Assembly: GCA_963210315.1 (NCBI GenBank) | Contig: OY723261.1 | Span: 1,550,001 to 1,614,000 of the forward strand | Origin: Rhynchopus euleeides | Taxonomy: Eukaryota > Euglenozoa > Diplonemea > Diplonemida > Diplonemidae | Direction of reading: 5' to 3' | DNA: 64,000 nucleotides | In this document: positions 53,201 through 64,000 of the stretch, in pieces | How the letters are laid out: each line of letters begins with the position of its first letter | Numbering within the stretch: the stretch's first letter is position 1 | Position numbers and translations under genes: made by a program | The notes under the pieces: generated by a model | Databases searched by the model: none | Told to the model about the DNA's origin: nothing | The model's input: only the letters and a program-made list of their open reading frames with translations

Positions 53201-53904
53201 GCAGTGTCTTGTCGCTGCGGACGGTCCCTTAATGAGTACGAGATTGAGGAACGAATGTCGTGTGCCACCTTCACATGACGCAGCTCACTTCTGTACACAC
53301 TCTGCCACATCCTTTCGCGCCTCTCGTGCACGGTGTAAAACAAGGCGGTCATAGCTAGTGGGGACACGTACGACCATCAGTCGTGTCCACCACCCGTTCC
53401 GATCTGCCGAGACTACAGACATTTTGTTCTGCAATGCATCAACTAGCACACCCAGTACCTTCTTTTTGTGATTCCCGCACCACCCCCACCCCCACCACAG
53501 CACGAGCTCCTCATGAAGGCATTCACAGAGGTGAAGCGGACAGAGGGTCCCTTGGGGCCGAACACCCCTGTTGCTCGGAATAAGGTGTGTGTGTGTCCTC
53601 TAACCTGCCTCGCCACGCCCACCCACTGCAGGTTATCAGCACACCAGAGAAGCTGTCGGACGACTTCCTTACGTCGCAGACGATGGACTTCATGGAGCCG
53701 GGGCTGGGAGCAACACCTGGGGAAGTCACTGGGGGTGCTGGGGCTGGGGGCAACAAGCGTTTGTTCGCCACCATTTGTTCCAGCGGTGGTCGCGACGGCG
53801 GCGACGGCGACGGCGGCGACGATGATGAACACAACGAGGCGGAGGTCGACGTGTTCCCAGATGACGATGTTCCAACAGTGCCGAAGAGGATGCGCTTTGG
53901 GTAG
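50296..53904 (+). CDS. SAMHD1-like HD-domain dNTP triphosphohydrolase
   Basis: The exons are 50296-51714, 53501-53584 and 53632-53904, all phase 0, about 591 residues. The N-terminus lacks a SAM domain and starts almost at the HD region. FPGAVHTRFIHSLGVAH (H69) and LCHDMGHGPFSHGFE (H108-D109) form the metal site. WHHEQASELLFEEAV and QIVANKQTGMDVDKYDYLLRD follow, with the distal catalytic Asp, exactly as in human SAMHD1. These enzymes cleave dNTPs to nucleoside plus triphosphate and limit nucleotide pools. FWERYVRVYIKDR, then in exon 2 HELLMKAFTEV and in exon 3 VISTPEKLSDDFLTSQTMD, match the family's C-terminal lobe. A Gly/Asp-rich acidic tail ends VPKRMRFG. Intron 1 (51715-53500) is 1.8 kb and full of repeats, in contrast to the other introns here (46-242 bp). 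The downstream exons agree in phase, but that long join would benefit from transcript evidence. Confidence 0.88.
51715..53500. repeat. Long repeat-bearing intron of the SAMHD1-like gene
   Basis: It contains a 74-bp repeat (52233-52306 and 53035-53108, with a partial at 52137-52167; AAGAGTTTTGCACACCACC), a 73-bp repeat (52743-52815 and 53341-53413) that includes a hairpin GGACAC...CGAC CATCA GTCG..TGTCC, and the inverted partner (52393-52576) of 12173-12338. No competing gene is recognised inside it. Confidence 0.75.
52393..52576 (-). repeat. Dispersed repeat, inverted partner of 12173-12338
   Basis: Read on the minus strand it matches the 12 kb copy nearly base for base over about 165 bases, apart from an insertion near 52417-52440. 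The boundaries are soft. Confidence 0.75.
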
Positions 53905-54338
53905 ACTCGAGCAGTTTCTGAGTGATTTGTTGAGTTTGATATGTGCAAGTGTGGCAAATTGTTCTCAGCTGTGTACCCCCTTCTGCTGGAACCCTCGCAC
54001 GTGCCGGTCGGCGTGCGCGAGCTAGAATATTTGTACCCCCTGTGCTTCTGCACCGTCCCAACCTCTTGGACGCAGCCAAGCAAGCACGTTGACCCCCGTG
54101 CCCATTCCATGTTTTGCTACACCAGACCCGCTTCCCACCCCCACCCCCCGCCCCTCCCCGCGACTTGATCCGCTCCACATCTCCCCTGTGCGAGCTCACG
54201 CAGACGGGGTTTAACGTTTTCATACTGGGGCTATTCGCATCTCACGCAAGAGCCATCTGCAAGCCACACCGCCACCTCCTGCACCCAGGACGTACACGCG
54301 ACCTCACCACAGTGCGGCGCACGGTCCCCCTCTTCGCC
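53905..54338. other. Intergenic spacer before the SET-domain gene
   Basis: An ordinary 434-bp spacer with a C-rich tract near 54130. The frame of the next gene is open from 54114, but the sequence there is not protein-like. Confidence 0.4.
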
Positions 54339-55215
54339 ATGTCGGATGCAGTGCGGAAGAGGAACAGGTCGGGCCCTGAGATCCTCCGCGACAGGCTGGT
54401 GCGGCATCTGAGGGATGACGTGTGGGCGCGCATCGGGCCCAGCCCGAAGCACGGGGTGGGTGTCGTGGCGATACGGGACATCAAGAAGGGGCAGATCGTC
54501 GACCGTGTCCCTGGTGAGTGCCTGCCGCCTGCGCTTCGCCGGACGGTGCACAGCAGCGCTATCAACGTGAGTGAGCTGGGCGACGTTCCGGAGGAGGTGC
54601 GGTCCTACCTGCAGGAGATGTACGTCTGCTCCAACGGGATGATGGATGTGTGCAGCTTCGGGTTCAACAGCTTCATCGGCCTCGGGCACTTCGTCAACCA
54701 CAGCGCAGAGCCTAACGTGAGCTTCACAGAGTCACCCCCAGATGACATCACGGATGTCGGGATGAACATGAAGGTGGTTGCTGTGACTGACATTGCCAAG
54801 GGCGAGGAGGTATGTTGTATTGGAAGAAAGAGACGCAAGAAACCACCCTCCCCTTCATCGCCAACTGTCTGCTATTGCTCTGCACTGTGGTCTTCAGACT
54901 GCGGGGGGGCGAGGTACGTATTGCACAACCGTAGATAGCAGATGTGCCTCTTGACCCCTGCCTCTGCGTTTGCCTACTGCAGAACTGCCCCTAGCCTAAA
55001 TTGCCCACCCACCCACCCACACGACACAGCTGCTGTGCGACTACCGCGAATACCTCTCACGAGAAGAGTGGGCTACTCTGCCCGGCATGTCTGAGGTGAT
55101 CGACAACGACGATGCGGCAGACGCAGCACGTGCGGCAGCGGCAGGCGAGGCAGAGGCGGCAGGGGAAGCGCAGCCCGAGGTCCCGGCTGCCGGTCCCATG
55201 GATGTCGACAGCTGA
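54339..55215 (+). CDS. SET-domain protein (putative lysine methyltransferase)
   Basis: The exons are 54339-54809 and 55030-55215 (phase 0; donor GTATGT, acceptor ACGACACAG), 218 residues. From the ATG of MSDAVRKRNRS the protein shows GVGVVAIRDIKKGQIV (SET strand 1), LGHFVNHSAEPNVSF (the NHSxxPN cofactor pseudoknot motif) and MKVVAVTDIAKGEEV joined across the intron to LLCDYREYL (the ELxxDY-type motif with the catalytic Tyr). The intron splits the last motif exactly. The C-terminus is an Ala/Glu/Asp-rich tail. The protein is a compact SET protein without visible pre-SET or post-SET cysteines. The substrate (histone or other) cannot be told. A nuclear role is likely from the family only. Confidence 0.88.
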
Positions 55216-56051
55216 TGCTGATGGGGAGCCTGGCCCCTTCGGGCAGCGCGGCAGAGGCGCTTGCGTGGTCTGTGGGGTTTTCTCAGGCAGCTATTTCTGA
55301 TCCCAAATCCTGTGTGCGTGGCAATGCCTTCTCCTCCTGTAAGGGGGTGTATTTTTTCCCAATCATATGTCCGAATCAAATGTGTCGCAGCCTTGCCTCG
55401 TTGCCAGTGCGCATAGTCTCAGGCAGTGTGCCTTGTTGCCAAGTGTTCGATCTGTGATCCGTTCAAACCACCCCCCCCGCTCCGCCCCCAAGCGACGTAT
55501 GCTAGACCTTCGTGAATCTCAAGAGGAACGATCCGTAGAAAATAACAGAATCTTTTCGGAAAGAATATGCAGGTGTGCGGAGAACCCACGAGCCACCCCC
55601 TCGCGCCCCCCCCCCCTTCTCCGGCGACTAAAAAAGAGGACTAATATTGCGAGAAGGTGCTGCCACTTGGCGCCACTGAAGGGGAGCGTTAGGCAGGTCA
55701 GGTTGTTGCCTCTCCTCTTCCAAGACCGCCTCGTGCCCCCCCCCCCCTCCCTCCCCCATGCTGTTGATGGGGAAAGAACACGCCACCCCACACCCACAGG
55801 CAGAGGCGACCTCCCATAGGCCGCTACACAACACAACACACACACAAAACACCGTTGGATCACCCCCCCCCCTTACCCATCTTCTTTGCATCTCTTTTCC
55901 CTCTCTTCTAAATACTTCTTTTTGAAGCAACCCCCCCCCCTTCTCCGTACACATCGGGTACACCCCCACACGGGCTGCCCCTGTCTCCCCGTGTCCCCAT
56001 CTCCCTCTCCCCATCCCTCCCACCCCAGCCGCCCTTTGTCCCCCCTCAGCC
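55216..56051. other. Intergenic; half introner-like repeat, C runs
   Basis: Contains C runs at 55605, 55735, 55865 and 55933, and a partial introner-like repeat at 55629-55661. The tract leading to the kinase ATG is almost pure pyrimidine. No gene is supported. Confidence 0.5.
55629..55661 (+). repeat. Introner-like short repeat, partial copy 6
   Basis: AAAAAAGAGGACTAATATTG then CGAGAAGGTGCTG matches the 5' half of the repeat; the CTCTCGACAATCAA half is missing. It sits about 400 bp upstream of the kinase start. Confidence 0.6.
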
Positions 56052-56984
56052 ATGCAGCAGGTGCAGGCTGAAAGGCGGGAGGGCGTGAAGCACCGTCTGA
56101 TCGGTGAAGGTGCCTTCTCGACGGTGCGGTATTTCGCACGGAACCAGGCGACCGGGAAGGACTATGTGATGAAGATCCCGAAGGACGACGCGTCGAAGAA
56201 GGCGCTCGAGGTGGAGAAGCGGATGCTGCTGAGCCTGAGCCACCCCAACGTCATCAAGGCGGTGCCCTGCGAGCTGCCGGCATACCGTGACAACCTTGTG
56301 ATGGAGAAGATGTACTGCGACCTCCACCACTACATCAACCAGCGCGCACGCGCAGGCAGCTCCATCCCCGAGAAGGTGCTGCGCTCCGTCATGGGGGAGG
56401 TGCTGAGCGGGCTGAAGTATATCCACTCCCACGGGATTGCGCACCGCGACATCAAGCCGGAGAACATCCTGCTGGGGACCCGTTCGCATGAGGTTGTGAT
56501 CTGCGACTTCGGCACGGCGCTGCAGTTTGGGAGCAACACGCGGGACTTCTCCATCTGCGGGACAGCTCTCTACCAGGCGCCCGAGATGCTGGAGCTGGAG
56601 CAGGTCCGGAAGGGGCGTGTTGGGGCGTTGGTGGCGGCCCCCGACATGTTCAGCCTTGGCGTGTCGATGCTTGTGTCGCACACCGCGTCTCTCCCGCCGC
56701 ACCAGTCGGAGCACACGCAGGAGAAGCGTGTGGAGCTGATGCTGAACCAGTGCCGCGTTGCGGCCCCCGTTGCGTTTGACGATGAGGCGTCCACCTCTTC
56801 CAGCGATGACGAGTGCTCCGAGGCATCGGTGCCCTCCCGCCCCGCCTCCCCTGCAGCCAAGCCGGCCGGTACCCCGATGTCGGATGAGGCATTTGCTGTC
56901 ATCCAGGGGCTTCTCGCGGTGAACCCGGAAGAGCGCCTCACCGCCGCATCTGCGCTGAAGATGCCCTGGTTTACCCAGGGGTGA
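56052..56984 (+). CDS. Serine/threonine protein kinase
   Basis: A single exon of 310 residues, essentially only the catalytic domain. It has the Gly loop GEGAFSTV (18-25), catalytic K41 (VMKI), EVEKRMLLSLSHPNVI, the catalytic loop HRDIKPENIL, ICDFG, GTALYQAPEM and DMFSLGVSML. An acidic Ser-rich insert (DDEASTSSSDDECSEASVPS) interrupts the C-lobe before the conserved AVNPEERLTAASALKMPWF, which supplies the invariant Arg of subdomain XI. All catalytic residues are present. The family is uncertain (CAMK/NEK-like by overall look). The subdomain XI sequence resembles the partial kinase at the window start only at the general kinase level. Confidence 0.9.
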   Translation: MQQVQAERREGVKHRLIGEGAFSTVRYFARNQATGKDYVMKIPKDDASKKALEVEKRMLLSLSHPNVIKAVPCELPAYRDNLVMEKMYCDLHHYINQRARAGSSIPEKVLRSVMGEVLSGLKYIHSHGIAHRDIKPENILLGTRSHEVVICDFGTALQFGSNTRDFSICGTALYQAPEMLELEQVRKGRVGALVAAPDMFSLGVSMLVSHTASLPPHQSEHTQEKRVELMLNQCRVAAPVAFDDEASTSSSDDECSEASVPSRPASPAAKPAGTPMSDEAFAVIQGLLAVNPEERLTAASALKMPWFTQG

Positions 56985-57999
56985 AGACCTTGGTTTAGTG
57001 GAGAGCTGAGCCACGGTTTGGACTGAAACTGTTTATGTGATTTGCGAAGCTGGAGGTGGCCATGGGTCCATGGGTGGGGGGGGGGGGTCTGGAAGCAAGA
57101 AAACATGCCATGTGTCGTGCGTTGGATGGAGGGGGGTGGGGGGGGGGGGACTGTTCAGCGGCACAGCCTTCTGGCAATGGTGTGTGAGGCGGGTAGACGC
57201 CATGTGTCATCTCGGGGTATTTTCTTTGTGATGTGGGTGTCTCGGGTTGTGGCAGGATGACTCATGTCTATCCATTTTACGCTTTGCCTTCTGGCAGCAA
57301 TGTGGAGTGTGACTCTGGCGGCCGGGCCGTCCATGATGTTTTTTTGTTAACGAATGTTTTTTTTTTGCAGAATGCCTTTTCATGCCGTGTAGGTGGGAGG
57401 CAAGGGTTCACTCTCAAGTGCAGAAGGTGTGCCCTCGCTGATCACTTCCGGATCCGGACACAGAGCGAAATAACTCCGCTCCCCCTCGGCTCAGGCCAAG
57501 GGGAAAACCGCATATTCTGCTTGCTTTCAGGAAACGGGGCGGCATTGCGTGCGGCTGCCTGGCCGACTCCACGTCAGGCAGTTCGGTTGTCGACACCTTG
57601 AAAAAATGGGGTCGACACCGCACAGATGGACACCCATGCACGCACAGGTCCGCACAAACAAAAAGTTTGTCGCCCACCCTTATGGTCTGGGGTCTGCTGT
57701 TTCCGCTCCGCTCTGGTTTTGTCATTCCGATTGTTGTGATGCAATGTTTGTGCGTGTGGTCCTGAATTTGGTTACCATGCTCTGCCACGACACCGAAGGC
57801 AATGCAGCGGGCGAGATCATTCGAATTCTGTGATAGCTGCCCGGCTGCTCAGGCCTAAAAGCAAACGGGGGTTGTGTGGGGAGGGTAGAATGTTCAGCCA
57901 CTCAATGATCCCAGATGATCCTCGAACCTTGAAGATTCATCGTGAGCGTCTGGTGGTCAGGTTTTGAATGGACAATTGATACGAAAAAAAAGTCACTGC
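56985..57999. other. Intergenic; no supported gene
   Basis: G runs near 57080 and 57132 and a T run near 57359. Short frames show no domain. Nothing further seen. Confidence 0.45.
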
Positions 58000-58883
58000 A
58001 TGAGAAGCAGGGCTTTCCCTAAATCCATACCCTAACCCGGGGACCGGCGATTTCAAGATTTTCCCTCTGTTTGGCGCGTTTTTTTTGCAGCCCCTGTGCG
58101 CGTTTTTTTTTGCAGGGGAAGGGTGTGGGCTGAAGAGGGGGAAAAATGGTGAAGATTTCAAAAAAATAGTATACTCGTGGAACGGGTTCGCACGAATCAT
58201 TTCATTGCGGCCAGAAAAGGTTGGTTTATCCGCACTCGGGGATCTCCCGGTGAGCAGCAAGTCGGGTGGCAGAATGGGCTGGTTTCACTCCCAAGCTGCA
58301 CAGTAGGCTGTTCCAGGGTACAAAAAGGCGCGTCCCAACCGCGGATGTTCACTACCGTGGCCTCCGGCGGCTGGGGGGCTCCGCCCCCCAGACCCCCCTG
58401 TGACATGGACTTGTCCGCTGCAGAGGGGTCGTGCAGGTCTAGTGGGTAGAGGGACCGTAAACAGCCGACAAGGCGGGCCCCAGTGACGAAAGCCAGCTAT
58501 GGGTGTCAACAAGCACCCCATGGCCAAAATGACCCCACCACGATACGCACGGATTCCAACCGTTCCAAGGAACGGGTTTTTGGGAAATTTGAGGAGGGGG
58601 TCCCGCTGAGTCAATGCAGAATATCGGACGTTTTCCCTCGATTTCTGCACCTTTGGAGCGGTTGGCAAATAAGACAAACAGAACTTTTTTTGCCCCTCTG
58701 GAGCTGTCTTGAAGACAGATGTGTCAAATCATGCCAAAAAGTAGGTTTTGCAGGAGCTCAGGTGGCATAGGGGCCGGGCAAGCTCCCCCCGAGAAGTGCC
58801 CCTACTGTGCGCGTTTTTTTTGTACCCGAAACCGGTTCCCAGCCCCCCCGGACCCAATATTTAGGGAAAGCCCTGATGAGAAG
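58000..58883. mobile_element. hAT-type MITE (868 bp) with perfect 8-bp target duplication
   Basis: The element is 58008-58875. The target duplication ATGAGAAG is perfect at 58000-58007 and 58876-58883. The 17-bp terminal inverted repeat CAGGGCTTTCCCTAAAT is identical at both ends. Internal blocks are shared with the element at 45874-46804, including paired GGCGCG or GTGCGCG followed by T8 and GCAG, and CCAAAATGACCCCACC. No transposase frame. It is the best preserved hAT copy in the window. Confidence 0.93.
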
Positions 58884-61800
58884 CATGAGAAAAGTTTTAC
58901 CGTTTACTATAGTTGAAACTCGCCGTTTTCCTTTGATACTTTTGTTACAAGGCTTTGTTCTATCTGTTATTTGAATCCATATCCCGGCACTCCTGCCGCT
59001 GGCTGGAATAACGGTGTCGAGCACTTTGCTCCACCACCGAATGTTGCCCTGGTGTTGGCATTGTGGCATGCGGACTCACGAACCCCACCGCACGATCACC
59101 TCGCCTATCACTTACCCTATGGGGAAAGGGCCAGATTGTGCTGGGTGTCCCACTGCCACACTCACCATCCGGTGAGGGAACACTGCTTGCGGGGCCCACT
59201 GCCTCGAACTGACTGCCTCCTCGAGAGGGCTCATTTCTAATTCTCTATGCCGGGCCCCAATGAGCGAACCTAACGAACCCGAGACTAATAAACGGAACAC
59301 CAATATAGCTTCCAGCCTTGAGAGCTGGCCATGCCCTAGTTTAAATTTGGAAATATCGAGTGACAGCGATACCTCCCCCGCCCCCACCCGATGCTAAATT
59401 GAACCGTCTTCGGTATGGGCTGTGCATGGAAGGGGCGGATGTACTTAGTCACGCACGTCTGCCTGTCTCGGGATGCTGTGCTGCGCGGGGATGGGGATAA
59501 AGTCGTTTCGATCCTAGCCATCCAGACATGTGTTTGTTCTGATGTCTGTGTGGGTGGGGTCGAGACCTGGCATTAGACCCGTCGTGAGCAACGCATGGTG
59601 TGTTACCCGTCTCAGGTATTAGATGCAAGAGAGACACTGCCTCTTCTGTTTGTATATGCCACGCCCAGGCCAGATCGGGAAGGTCGAACCCACGCACTCA
59701 ACGAGCGGGATGGGTTTGGGTGAGCGGGTTGAGGACAACGACACGACAAGGAGACGATCTGCCACTTTTTTCTGCCAATTCCATAAACCCATACTTTCGG
59801 TCGTCAAGACAACAATCAAAGGCGCGCCTTTTCCGGTGCTCTTTTGATTATTGTGCTCCCATCTGAATCGAATATCGGCAGTGTGGGTGCAGTCCAGCAC
59901 CCCTTCCCCCCCCCCGTGCCCCCACTGATGCATATTTTTATGTGGTCTTTCACGTGAGGGATTTCTTCTTCTTTTTTTTTGCAATACTTCTTTCGGGGGC
60001 CTTCTGACCCCCATCCCCCGACCCTACACCTTACCCCTGGCGATTTGAACCTGCGTCTCTCGGGTCTTCGGATCCGGTGAATCAGGGCAGGCTATTTCTT
60101 GAGGCCGTAGTCCGTATTGCGTCTTGAAGGAGAAGGTCGTTTGGTGGATATTGTGCCTGGCGATCTTGTCCGACCGATGGTTTCCCATAATGTGGGAGTC
60201 TGTCAAAACAAAAGCAAAGAAAAGAGAAAGGGAAACGCCTCCGGTGATTTGTATGAAGATGCTTTGATGAAAATCACTTTGCCGATCCAACACCCCCCCC
60301 CCCAAAAAAAAACAAAATACACTGCTTCTTTCAGCTCCCCCCCCCCTTCCCCAGCTCCCCACACACAACGGCTTAGTGCAGTAGACCCCATTCTTGTTCT
60401 TTGAATCGTCGTTCATTTCACACAGACCCCCCTTCGTTTTACTCGCTTCTTGTGTCTCGTTATGTTTTTTCCTGAAATCCGGTCTGGTTGGTTCGGTTTT
60501 GCTTCCGGCTTCGGCGAGGCTTTTGGTTTCACACGTTTGTGAGGGATAATCATGAGCGAGGTGACAAGCGTTTTTGAGGTTCTAAAAGCTGGTCTATGTG
60601 AACCCATCCTGCTTGGTCTGACGCCACTTTGCACCTTGCGAGGCACCAGCGGGAGCAATCTTGTAACCGCTCGGTACAAGCGCCCATAAGGTGCTGACAA
60701 CACCTCTCGTCCCATGCGCATCCAAACCACAGCCTTTGCCCACCGTGCTGGAGACCGGAAACCGAATGCAACCATCGCCCCCCCACCTCCCCCTCGTAGA
60801 CACTGCAAACGGCATCTTATCGTGTAGGGTGTTCGCGAAGCGGTGCAGGCAGGTGGTTTCGGTGTATTTTTCGCTGAATATTGCCAAAGCTTCCCGAATT
60901 TGCGAACACCTTGAAAATACGGTGATCCGTGCCGTTCGCATTGCATGCCCCCACACCCCCCCCCCCCCCCTTTACCCCCCTCTCCCACCCGCCCTTCCTG
61001 TTCTTCACAAGGTCATCAGCAACCTCGATAACTTTGATGTTTACGTGCGGTAAAAAAAACTCTCATCAGCGGCAGAAATAATGAAAACAGTATTGTATAA
61101 GATACACAGCCCAGGATTGTTCAGGTGAGTCCTCGTCCCCTGACTGACACAGGAGCAGGGGTGGGTGGGTGGGTGACTCTGCGCGCGGGGCGTGTGCTTT
61201 TGTTTCCCCCAGGGAAACTGGCGGTGGTTCGTCATTGTGGCAGCAAGCAGCCGAGGCCTTGTCGCCTCCTAGATGCCCGCCCATGACAATCGATGTGACT
61301 GGCTGGTCGTCAGCCTTTTGGCCTGAGACCCTGCCCGATCATCGCCATGCGCCAAAACAAAATACACTGCCCTGAAGCGCTGTCTCCACCCTGTCTCGCA
61401 CCCTGATTCCTTTTCGTCGTTTTGTGTTCGTGATGTGTTTCCGAGATTAGGCTTCAACGCGGCACTTGGCGTGGCGTTTGCTGCCTCCTCCTCTTATCTC
61501 TGTGCGGACATTTGCCCCGTTTTTGTGAAAACAATCAACCTTACCCTAGCCTAAAAAAAACTGCGCCTATTCCCTCCATCCCTTTTTTGCTCCCAGGTAT
61601 ATTCACACGACCCCTTCGTACAGCTCCTTTTTTACCCCACCGCCCCGACAACTTGAACTGTGTTACTTGGATGCGTGAACACGACGTGAGCGTGATTGTC
61701 ACACCGGATGGGCAACCACTCGGTAGCACCCCGGTGAGTGTGGCAGTCGCCGCAGTGTATGGAAGGTGCCAGACTCGTCTATCTCCTGCTTCTTTTCTGC

Positions 61801-64000
61801 AAAGGAAAGCCCAAACAGGGGACAGGCGCAGTCTCGCTTTGTATGTGCTGAGTGTATTGCAACCACACAGGGAGGCGACTGGAGTAATCCCTCAGCACAT
61901 GGTATTTGTGTGCCGTATTTCAAAAAAAAACTGTGAAACACTGCACGCAAATTACGTCGTCTCGTCATGCGTCAACCAGCGTTGTGTGCCGTCGGGGCAA
62001 ACACCAACTAACCAAACCAGGCATCGTAGTGGCAGACCCCTCCTCCATGTGAGTCCGATTATCTTTTGCTATTGTATCGAAATGTGCCAAAGGATGATGC
62101 AGCCCTGCACGAGACCGGACCTGCCTGTTCCCCCGCCACACCTTTGGGAGACGATGCTGCTTCTTTAGCGCGTTGTCCCCTCAGGGCAGGGCAACCGGCA
62201 AGGCCGGGCGCAGGGCTTGCGTTGTACATTGAGGGCCATTGTCACGCCTGTCCATCGGGGCAAAATACGCCACCAGGGGCCCTTCGTTCTGTGCTGAACT
62301 GCGCCCCCACGTTGCGAGGCGGTTCGCCTTTCTGTACTTCTGAGCAAAGGGCCCCAATTTCCCAATGTCTCCCCGTGTTTTCTGTGTTGCTGCTCTCTTT
62401 GACTATCGTGTGGTCAGATCAGCTGTGCCCCTCCCTGCCCAAGGACAAAGGGCAGGGGGGGGGTTTGTGTTCGTTGCTGAGCAGGCCTTGCTTCCACAGA
62501 CGAAGGCCTGCGATATCCAAAGCCGCCTGCTGCGTCTTTGAGGTGTTTGAATGCCCCTTTGGCCATCCCAAGATCATGTGATCGGTGTGGCCGGGGGTGC
62601 TTCCAACATGTTCATGCGTGTTGTCACCTATGTGGAAGAGTCCCCACCGGGCGGGCGCTGTGCTTATCGGTGCCGACAGAACCACGAGGCGGTGTGGTGG
62701 GTGGAACTGGATTGTGTTTACTGGTGCTTTGTTTCAACTGCCCGTTGCATCAAGCCCTGAAGTAATACACCCCCACTCCACTCCACACACATTCCCGCTT
62801 CCCCCTGCGGGTGCGCGTGTGGTCCCTGATGGGTCCCGCAGAGCAACCGCACGACCTCCCCGCCCGGTGAATCCTTTTATCTTTGCTATCTTCGCTTTAC
62901 TGATTTCAACACTTTTCCCGTGCAGCCGCCCTTTGTGCAGCGGAGGGCTATCTCCGCATGCATATCTGGTGTGGCGCGCTTTTCCTGTTCCAACTGATTG
63001 CGACGCTTCAGATCTGCTGCAATATCTGCGCGGAAGAAGTGACCCACAGGACTGACACGTGCGCACCACCCGCTGGAGCGCTGTATCTTCACCTATCGCA
63101 ATCCGTGGCTACCCGAGGTGGGGATGTGACTGGGCTCAAACCGAGAGGCTGAGGGAGGGGACGTCGAACTGGATTATTGCGGGCGAGGGTTTTTGCCATG
63201 AAATGTGGAGAAAAAGCCAGGTGCTCAAAGATATGAAGGAGAAACGTCCCGCCTCTCTCAGCCGCCTCGTGTTATCGGGCCTGAACCATTCCGCCGCTAT
63301 TTTTTTCTGAATGCATTGCAGAGTGTTTGGCAGTGTGCCATTCAGAGCCTTTTCTGCCTTTTTCGGATCGATTTCTTCATTTCCCATTTTTCATTTTCTC
63401 TTGTGTCAGTGGCGCAGTTTTTATATCCCCGTAGAGATTCCCTGAACGCTAGCCAATCCTGGGCTGTAGACAATCAAAATGAATGTGTAATCGCAGTTGC
63501 CGAGAGCACGCAGGAACCCAAATCACACGAAAGTGATTTTGAAAGAATATTTCTTCGCATCCTTCGTTCTCTGAAGCGAAACCCCCCCCCCCCCATCCCT
63601 TCATCATGAAGAAGCCTTTTGGAAATTCTTCGCCAAACCAAACCCGTGCGTCCCCGCTTCCGTTTGAGGCACCATCATCTTTCTTCGCCAAAATATTTTG
63701 TCGGAATTACCCCTAGTTCCACGTCGTGACAGCTTCTGCGTTGAAGCGCAACCATGCAGAGCATCATCTCCGCTCTCTTTGTCCACCCCTCCCCCCAGCC
63801 CTGTTGCAGTGGGGGAACCTCCTTGCCACGATGAGCAGCCTTTACAAAAGGGACTTGTCAGTGCCACTAGCGGTTCTCGGGTTCATTTTTAAGTGCCCCA
63901 GAGCGAAGCCCCAAAATGGCGGAAAAAACTTGGCGGATTTTTTACTGGCAAATATGTACCCCCACTACAGCCCCCCCTGATGTGTTTTACAATTATGGCA
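58884..64000. other. Intergenic or unresolved; no confident gene to window end
   Basis: C runs occur near 60291, 60957 and 63582. A GTGAGT donor at 61735 follows a protein-like stretch (LNCVTWMREHDVSVIVTPDG), and 62551-62760 reads VIGVAGGASNMFMRVVTYVE.. to a stop; they could be exons of an unrecognised gene, but I cannot link them. A box-B-like word on the minus strand near 60047 does not complete a tRNA. No mobile element with duplicated flanks was found here. Confidence 0.35.

Noticed and set aside
60031-60115. Minus-strand sequence with a GGTTCAAATC box-B-like word, candidate tRNA
   Set aside because: The T stem does not pair, no acceptor stem forms and the A box lacks the required A; it is at best a decayed relic.

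Overview
The window looks like nuclear DNA of a unicellular eukaryote with compact, GC-rich, third-position-GC genes and GT-AG introns, whose donors are mostly GTATGB or GTGTGT. Intergenic DNA is less GC-rich and full of homopolymers and mobile elements. Eleven host genes can be supported and all lie on the + strand. One-way gene arrays, a LINE with OTU protease domains, and intron-located short repeats would fit an alveolate-type protist, but I cannot name the species and this placement is inference.

Layout. 1-481: 3' end of a protein kinase. 482-10517: no supported gene, but a 2.06 kb foldback DNA element (5413-7476). 10518-11778: a two-exon gene with an N-terminal myristoylation signal and a weak Arf-like segment. 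11779-17330: repeats. 17331-23303: a 1,990-residue armadillo-repeat protein. 23582-34721: an astacin metallopeptidase gene broken by three retroelements in its zinc-binding motif. 34722-37862: a repeat-flanked insertion. 37863-39504: a CDK11/PITSLRE-type kinase. 40430-41041: a Cys-rich type I membrane protein. 41042-47173: minisatellites and two hAT elements. 47174-48007: molybdopterin synthase large subunit (MoaE) with a membrane tail. 48457-49962: an unrecognised membrane/RRM-like protein. 50296-53904: a SAMHD1-like HD-domain dNTPase. 54339-55215: a SET-domain protein. 56052-56984: a Ser/Thr kinase. 56985-64000: no supported gene, one further hAT element.

The most striking part is 24071-33661. 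Four copies of a 19-20 bp target sequence separate two related non-autonomous elements of about 0.74-0.75 kb from one complete 8.0 kb LINE. The LINE encodes ORF1 (OTU protease, polyQ, coiled coil) and ORF2 (a second OTU, APE endonuclease, reverse transcriptase, zinc knuckle, RNase H), with every catalytic motif I checked present. Its first 78 nt fold as an HDV-like self-cleaving ribozyme whose predicted cleavage site falls exactly at the target/element boundary. The host reading frame resumes in register after the last target copy, so the insertions look young.

Three hAT elements have perfect 8-bp target duplications. A dispersed short repeat resembling an introner sits inside the CDK11 intron and close to several other genes. 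The host genes are individually housekeeping-type (kinases, cofactor synthesis, dNTP control, chromatin) and I see no common pathway; the shared strand suggests a one-way transcription unit rather than a functional cluster.
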